A stretch of 7,815 nt of DNA from Bacillota bacterium (GTDB lineage: Bacteria > Bacillota > Clostridia > Oscillospirales > Oscillospiraceae): the NCBI GenBank assembly GCA_023406225.1, contig JAEXWS010000077.1, forward strand, positions 1-7,815. The letters run 5' to 3'. The position numbers and the translations under genes were made by a program. Position 1 is the stretch's first letter. The number at the start of each line of letters is the position of its first letter. Under the pieces are notes generated by a model. It saw only the letters and a list, made by a program, of their open reading frames with translations. It did no database searches and was not told the origin of the DNA. Below are positions 4,773 to 7,815 of the stretch, in pieces.

Positions 4773-5513
4773 ATGTTGGAACTGAAACATATCAGCTACA
4801 CCGTCCGGGAGGGCGATGCGGAGCTGGGCATCCTGCGGGATATCTCCCTCACCATCGACGAGCACAAGCTGGTGGTGTTCACCGGCCCCAACGGCGGCGG
4901 CAAAACCACCCTGGCAAAGATCATCATGGGTCTGGCGCAGCCCACGGCGGGGCAGATCCTGTGGAACGGCCGGGACATCACCGGCCTCAGCATCACCGAG
5001 CGGGCGCGCTTGGGCATCAGCTACGGCTTCCAGCAGCCCCCCCGGTTCAAGGGCCTGACGGTCCGCGACCTGCTGACCCTGGCCAGCGGGGATGGGAAGC
5101 TCACCAAGGACCAGTGCTGCCAGTACCTCACCAAGGTCGGCCTGTGCGCCAACGACTATCTGGACCGGGAAGTGGACGTGAGCCTCTCCGGCGGCGAGGT
5201 CAAGCGCATCGAGATCGCCTCCATCCTGGCCCGGAACTGCCAGCTCATGATCTTTGACGAGCCGGAGGCGGGCATCGACCTGTGGAGCTTCGCCCGGCTG
5301 ACGGAGACGTTTGAACAGATCCACGCGGCGGGCACCGCCACCATGATCATCATCTCCCACCAGGAGCGCATCATCTCCCTGGCGGACGAGGTGGTGGTGG
5401 TGGGCGACGGAGCAATCCGCCACCGGGGCTCCGCGGAGGAGATCCTGCCCCAGATCTTAGCGGACACCCTGGGCGGCTGCCCGGTGCTGACGAAGGAGGC
5501 GCATGCACAATGA
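4773..5513 (+). CDS. sufC: Fe-S cluster assembly ATPase SufC (SmsC-type)
   Basis: A 246-residue cytoplasmic ABC ATPase that powers Fe-S cluster assembly on a SufB-type scaffold; it is not a transporter component. All nucleotide-binding motifs are present: Walker A GPNGGGKTT (38-46), Q-loop GFQQPPRF (85-92, Q87), signature LSGGE (138-142), Walker B LMIFDEP (158-164) and the H-loop histidine H196 in IISH. The FQQPPRF and EPEAGID forms are those seen in SufC proteins of anaerobes with the reduced two-gene system. The frame is open from 4737, but the ATG at 4773 is ten bases after AAAGGAGG and starts with the family's usual LELKHISY. It is first in the operon, and its stop overlaps the sufB start by four bases, which implies coupled translation. 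Confidence 0.95.
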   Translation: MLELKHISYTVREGDAELGILRDISLTIDEHKLVVFTGPNGGGKTTLAKIIMGLAQPTAGQILWNGRDITGLSITERARLGISYGFQQPPRFKGLTVRDLLTLASGDGKLTKDQCCQYLTKVGLCANDYLDREVDVSLSGGEVKRIEIASILARNCQLMIFDEPEAGIDLWSFARLTETFEQIHAAGTATMIIISHQERIISLADEVVVVGDGAIRHRGSAEEILPQILADTLGGCPVLTKEAHAQ

Positions 5514-6427
5514 TGGATACGGAGATCGACCGCGCCCTGCTGGAGAAGATCGCGGACCTGGTCGGCAAGCCCGTGGGGGCGTTCAACATCCGCAAGGACA
5601 CCGGCTGCGACGGCCGCCAGTCCACGGAGCACATCAAGATCACCGGAAAAGAGGATAAGCCCGGCATCGACATCCGCATCCTGGACGGCACGGTGGGCGA
5701 GACCTGCCATATCCCCGTCATCATCACCAAGCCCGGCATCGAGGAGATGGTGTACAACGATTTCTACATTGGCGAAAACTGCAATGTGGACATCGTGGCG
5801 GGCTGCGGCATCCACAACTGCGGCAGCCAGACCAGCCGTCACGACGGCGTCCACACCTTCTACGTGGGGAAGAACTCCCACGTCCACTATGCGGAAAAGC
5901 ACTACGGCGAGGGCGACGGCGGGCGCGTCATGAATCCCCAGACCATCGTGTATCTGGAGGAGGGCGCCTCCATCCAGATGGACACCACCCAGATCCGGGG
6001 CATCGACTCCACCAAGCGCTATACGAAGATCGTCTGCGGCCCCGGGGCCGAGGCGGTCATCACCGAGCGGCTGTTGACCCACGGATCCCAGGAGGCGGAG
6101 AGCGACATGGAGATCGTGCTGGAGGGCGCGGACTCCAAGGGCCGGGTCATCTCCCGGAGCGTGGCACAGGACACGTCCAGCCAGGTGTTTTACCCCCGGA
6201 TGGTGGGCAACGCCCAGTGCTTCGGGCACGTTCAGTGCGATTCCATCATCATGGGGGATGCCAAGATCAAGTCCATTCCCGCCATCACCGCCAACTGCAC
6301 CGAGGCCCAGCTCATCCACGAGGCCGCCATCGGAAAGATCGCCGGAGACCAGCTTTTGAAGCTGGAGACCCTGGGACTGACCGAGGAGGAGGCCGAGGAG
6401 TGCATCCTGAAGGGATTTTTGGCATAA
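5510..6427 (+). CDS. sufB: SufB/SufD-family Fe-S scaffold protein (SmsB-type, short)
   Basis: A 305-residue scaffold subunit, well short of the roughly 420-490 residues of SufB or SufD in full SUF systems and matching the compact SmsB form used with SufC in many anaerobic clostridia and archaea. The beta-helix core is evident, and the C-terminal region keeps VQCDS (C243) and LIHEAA (H270-E271), with the spacing of the Cys405/Glu434 pair of Escherichia coli SufB; these probably hold the nascent cluster. A second cysteine group (C91, C99, C104) lies in the N-terminal half. The ATG at 5510 overlaps the sufC TGA and is ten bases after AAGGAGG. No sufD, sufS or sufU follows, so the complex is probably SufB2C2 with sulfur supplied by genes elsewhere. 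The SMS assignment is from length and operon content. Confidence 0.93.
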   Translation: MMDTEIDRALLEKIADLVGKPVGAFNIRKDTGCDGRQSTEHIKITGKEDKPGIDIRILDGTVGETCHIPVIITKPGIEEMVYNDFYIGENCNVDIVAGCGIHNCGSQTSRHDGVHTFYVGKNSHVHYAEKHYGEGDGGRVMNPQTIVYLEEGASIQMDTTQIRGIDSTKRYTKIVCGPGAEAVITERLLTHGSQEAESDMEIVLEGADSKGRVISRSVAQDTSSQVFYPRMVGNAQCFGHVQCDSIIMGDAKIKSIPAITANCTEAQLIHEAAIGKIAGDQLLKLETLGLTEEEAEECILKGFLA

Positions 6428-6432
6428 AAGCA

Positions 6433-6465
6433 GACCGGCTCTCCGCCCAGGAGAGCCGGTCTTTT
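6433..6465 (+). terminator. Intrinsic terminator of the sufCB operon
   Basis: The 12-bp arms GACCGGCTCTCC (6433-6444) and GGAGAGCCGGTC (6450-6461) surround a 5-base loop and are followed by four T residues. It begins six bases after the sufB stop codon. Confidence 0.85.
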
Positions 6466-6467
6466 CA

Positions 6468-6510
6468 GCCTGACGGGCGGGGGGGCGCCCCCCCCCGCGG
6501 CCCGTCAGGC
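6468..6510. repeat. Very GC-rich hairpin with G7/C9 core between convergent genes
   Basis: The outer arms GCCTGACGGGC (6468-6478) and GCCCGTCAGGC (6500-6510) enclose a G7 run, CG and a C9 run that pair with each other, leaving only a few bulged bases. Neither strand has a proper T-run after it (plus strand TTCCAACTG, minus strand TGAAAAG). It may act as a backup terminator, an mRNA 3'-end stabiliser or a dispersed repeat. The homopolymers are prone to sequencing error. Confidence 0.65.
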
Positions 6511-6523
6511 TTCCAACTGTTCT

Positions 6524-6742
6524 TTATTGGTCCTCCGGCTTATCAAAGTCGATGGTAAAGAGGTCGTTCGGCGTGCAGTCCAAAATCTGGCACAGGACCT
6601 CTATCGTTTCCAACCGGATCGACCGCCTGTCGTTGTTCACCAGTTTCGTCAGATTTTGATGACTCATGCCCATTTGTTTCGCAAGCCAGTACCTGGTCCT
6701 TCCCCTTGCCTTCAGCAGTTCAAAAATATTCAATCGAATCAT
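6524..6742 (-). CDS. Small XRE-family (Cro/C1-type) regulator
   Basis: A 72-residue single-domain DNA-binding protein. The helix-turn-helix is clear: TRYWLAKQMGMSHQNLTKLV followed by the recognition-side segment RSIRLETIEVLCQILDCTPNDLF, ending in an acidic tail (DFDKPEDQ). This layout matches the short housekeeping-type XRE regulators common in Firmicutes. The start is uncertain: MIRLNIFELL at 6742 fits the family, while an in-frame ATG at 6757 adds five residues; neither has a strong Shine-Dalgarno. It is divergent from a 63-residue protein, and the A+T-rich gap between them carries repeats it could bind. It is convergent with sufB. Confidence 0.88.
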   Translation of the reverse strand: MIRLNIFELLKARGRTRYWLAKQMGMSHQNLTKLVNNDRRSIRLETIEVLCQILDCTPNDLFTIDFDKPEDQ

Positions 6743-6760
6743 ACTGCACCCATCCATTAC

Positions 6761-6841
6761 CTAATTTATAGATTAGATAATATGTGGATTTTACTCTTTA
6801 CATTCAGACCATTAGATTGTATAATCTATAGATTGTATAGG
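6761..6841. repeat. Direct repeats and palindrome in the divergent control region
   Basis: Three related elements in the same orientation read TAGATTAGATAAT (6769-6781), TAGATTGTATAAT (6813-6825) and TAGATTGTATAGG (6829-6841). The last two share AGATTGTATA at an exact 16-base period, and AATCTATAGATT (6823-6834) is a perfect palindrome across them. CTAAT (6761-6765) and ATTAG (6772-6776) form a further small inverted pair. The last two copies overlap the -10 and transcription start of the plus-strand promoter, so this is a plausible operator array for the adjacent XRE regulator. Confidence 0.55.
6797..6825 (+). promoter_or_regulatory. Near-consensus sigma-A promoter for the 63-residue protein
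   Basis: TTTACA (6797-6802), a 17-base spacer and a perfect TATAAT (6820-6825) place the start near 6832, only about 20 bases before the ATG. The -10 is embedded in the repeat array, so this strong promoter is probably repressible. No equally good promoter is visible for the minus-strand regulator (TATTAT at 6782-6777 with a poor -35). Confidence 0.75.
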
Positions 6842-6851
6842 AGGTGCACGC

Positions 6852-7043
6852 ATGCCGGACTGGAAAGAACTCTATCTCACCCTCATGCGGGACACGGAAA
6901 AGGCCATCCGCATCCTGGAGGCGGCCCAGCTCAAATGCGAAGAGCTTTATTTGCAGGAGGAGGACCCCAGAGCGCCCCCTCCCCCGAGTGACCTGCCCCG
7001 GCAGGCCACTATTTTTATTTCAATGGTACTTGACAATGCATAG
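6852..7043 (+). CDS. Small protein of unknown function, 63 residues
   Basis: A soluble small protein with a probable N-terminal helix rich in charged residues (KELYLTLMRDTEKAIRILEA, then AQLKCEELYLQEEDP), a proline-rich turn (PRAPPPPSDLP) and a short hydrophobic end (TIFISMVLDNA). There is no signal peptide or clear membrane span. AGGAGGTG (6839-6846) lies seven bases before the ATG and the promoter at 6797-6825 is near consensus, so expression is well supported. The N-terminal WKELYL...AIRIL...CEELYL pattern looks familiar from uncharacterised clostridial small proteins, but I cannot name a family. The last codons contain the -35 of the PadR promoter, so the C-terminus may be poorly conserved. 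Confidence 0.75.
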   Translation: MPDWKELYLTLMRDTEKAIRILEAAQLKCEELYLQEEDPRAPPPPSDLPRQATIFISMVLDNA

Positions 7044-7058
7044 TAGTTGGTATAGTAT
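7030..7058 (+). promoter_or_regulatory. Candidate promoter for the PadR operon
   Basis: A consensus TTGACA (7030-7035) lies inside the end of the 63-residue gene. Downstream, TATAGT (7051-7056) gives a 15-base spacer and the overlapping TAGTAT (7053-7058) gives 17. The start would be near 7062-7065, very close to the ribosome site AGGGGAG (7068-7074). PadR proteins usually repress their own promoter, and the operator probably overlaps this region. Confidence 0.6.
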
Positions 7059-7079
7059 AGCTGTCAAAGGGGAGATGTT

Positions 7080-7397
7080 ATGAACGCGCAGTTCAAAAAG
7101 GGCGTGCTGGAGCTGATCGTGCTGGAATCCGTCCGCAAGCGGGATATGTACGGCTACGAATTGGTGGCTGAGGTCTCCAAGGTGGTGGACGTGAACGAGG
7201 GCACCATCTATCCCCTGCTGAAACGGCTGACCAACGAGCATTATTTTGAGACTTACTTGATGGAGTCCTCCGAGGGGCCGCCCCGGAAATACTATCACCT
7301 CACCGCCGCCGGGGTCTTGTACCGGGACGCCCTGGAGACGGAGTGGACGCAGTTTTCCCAACAGGTCAATGCATTCTTAAAGGAGCAGCAGGCATGA
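7080..7397 (+). CDS. PadR-family transcriptional regulator
   Basis: A 105-residue winged-helix regulator of the short PadR class (PadR-s2-like length). It has the usual N-terminus FKKGVLELIVLESV, then YGYELVAEVSK, the recognition and wing region NEGTIYPLLKRLTNEHYF, and RKYYHLTAAG before a C-terminal dimerisation helix (about 82-103). A purine-rich AGGGGAG lies five bases before the ATG. Its stop overlaps the next start (ATGA at 7394-7397), so it is co-translated with the DUF1700/HAAS protein, a recurring pairing in Firmicutes in which PadR controls the operon. Ligand unknown. Confidence 0.94.
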   Translation: MNAQFKKGVLELIVLESVRKRDMYGYELVAEVSKVVDVNEGTIYPLLKRLTNEHYFETYLMESSEGPPRKYYHLTAAGVLYRDALETEWTQFSQQVNAFLKEQQA

Positions 7398-7815
7398 ACA
7401 AGGAAGATTTTTTGAAGGAGCTGCAAAACCGCATCCGCATCCTGGCGGCGGCGGAACAGCAGGACATTCTGGCGGAATACGCCCAGCACATCGACCTGCG
7501 CACCGCCGCCGGGCTCACCGAGGAGGAGGCCATCCGGGACTTCGGGGACCTGGACCAGCTGGCGGCGGAGATCCTGGAGGCCTACCGCGTGGACCCCAGC
7601 CGCCTGAGCGCGCCGGGACCCGCGCGCGCCCCCCTTCTCCCCCGGCTCTCCGCCGCGCTGAAGCGGGCCGGGACCGGACTGCGCGGGGCCTGCCGGCGGC
7701 TGGCCCGCGGGGCGGCGGACCTGTTCCGCCGCTGCGGACGGGGGATCGGAGGCGCGTTCCGCCGGGGCCGCCAGGGCCTTCAGCGGCTGTTCCGCCGACC
7801 GCCCCGGCCCCCCCC
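7394..7815 (+). CDS. DUF1700/HAAS-domain protein, 3' end beyond the window
   Basis: The frame is open for 140 codons from the ATG at 7394 to the right edge. Residues 1-70 have the HAAS pattern: NKEDFLKELQNRI, a helix reaching ILAEYAQHID, then GLTEEEAIRDFGDLDQLAAEILEAY. In complete relatives this is followed by a membrane part, not reached here. From about residue 77 the protein becomes proline- and then arginine-rich, with a strict 11-residue repeat (LFRR 110-113, AFRR 121-124, LFRR 132-135). Translation is coupled to PadR by a four-base overlap. These proteins are thought to act as PadR-linked membrane regulators; the mechanism is not settled. The very GC-rich region continues to the window edge. 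Confidence 0.85.
   Translation, partial: MNKEDFLKELQNRIRILAAAEQQDILAEYAQHIDLRTAAGLTEEEAIRDFGDLDQLAAEILEAYRVDPSRLSAPGPARAPLLPRLSAALKRAGTGLRGACRRLARGAADLFRRCGRGIGGAFRRGRQGLQRLFRRPPRPP

Noticed and set aside
4614..5423. Minus-strand frame of 269 codons through sufC antisense
   Set aside because: Most of it is a shadow of sufC. Only the last 32 codons lie outside sufC, and those are listed separately as a low-confidence small ORF.
5156..6319. Long minus-strand frame of 387 codons
   Set aside because: It is fully antisense to sufC-sufB, both convincing by motif; the composition (V, A, D, H, L rich) is that of a codon shadow and no promoter or ribosome site is present.
6844..7083. Alternative 79-codon plus-strand frame overlapping the 63-residue gene
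   Set aside because: Its start lies inside the AGGAGGTG ribosome site, while the frame beginning at 6852 is correctly spaced from that site and has the more protein-like sequence.
1..7815. CRISPR arrays, tRNA/rRNA genes, insertion sequences, phage genes or a defence system
   Set aside because: No regularly spaced repeats, transposase, integrase, nuclease or RNA-gene signatures were seen on either strand; the paired regulators resemble ordinary chromosomal control genes, not toxin-antitoxin or defence modules.

Overview
This window looks like chromosome from a high-G+C gut-type member of the Clostridia, probably Oscillospiraceae/Oscillospirales. The evidence is the GC-rich coding sequence, strong AGGAGG ribosome binding sites, intrinsic terminators with long U-tracts, and the gene families present: a two-gene SufC/SufB-type Fe-S assembly operon, a LytTR regulator with a DUF3021 membrane protein, a PadR regulator with a DUF1700/HAAS protein, and DUF2461. 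The genus is inference. There is no sign of phage, transposon, CRISPR, rRNA or tRNA; this is mostly ordinary housekeeping and accessory chromosome.

Layout. Positions 1-80 hold what may be the last codons of an upstream gene and a perfectly palindromic terminator. At 127-1457 a divergent pair consists of an XRE-cupin regulator (minus, TTG start) and a LysE/RhtB amino-acid exporter (plus); an inverted repeat between them is a candidate operator. At 1449-2401 a minus-strand operon encodes a LytTR DNA-binding regulator followed by a four-helix DUF3021 membrane protein, with a clear promoter and a perfect 12-bp palindrome at the predicted transcription start. At 2443-3863 a second minus-strand operon encodes a DUF2461 protein and then an HD-domain hydrolase. 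At 3884-4577 lies a minus-strand ferritin-like protein.

Divergent from that, at 4699-6465, is sufC-sufB with a near-ideal sigma-A promoter, translational coupling (ATGA overlap) and a good terminator. This is the compact Fe-S cluster scaffold (SMS/SmsCB type): the ABC ATPase and a single short SufB-like partner. The gap between the ferritin-like gene and sufC holds a terminator hairpin pointing toward the ferritin-like gene, superimposed on the end of a possible 32-codon reading frame. It is the best candidate for an undescribed regulatory element in the window.

At 6468-6510 a very GC-rich hairpin separates sufB from a small convergent XRE regulator. The A+T-rich gap at 6743-6851 contains three imperfect direct repeats and a perfect palindrome overlapping a consensus promoter for a 63-residue protein of unknown function. 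Positions 7080-7815 hold a PadR regulator translationally coupled to a DUF1700/HAAS protein that runs off the right edge and contains an arginine-rich segment with an exact 11-residue period.

All positions and motifs were read by eye; no searches were run, and family names rest on recognised motifs.
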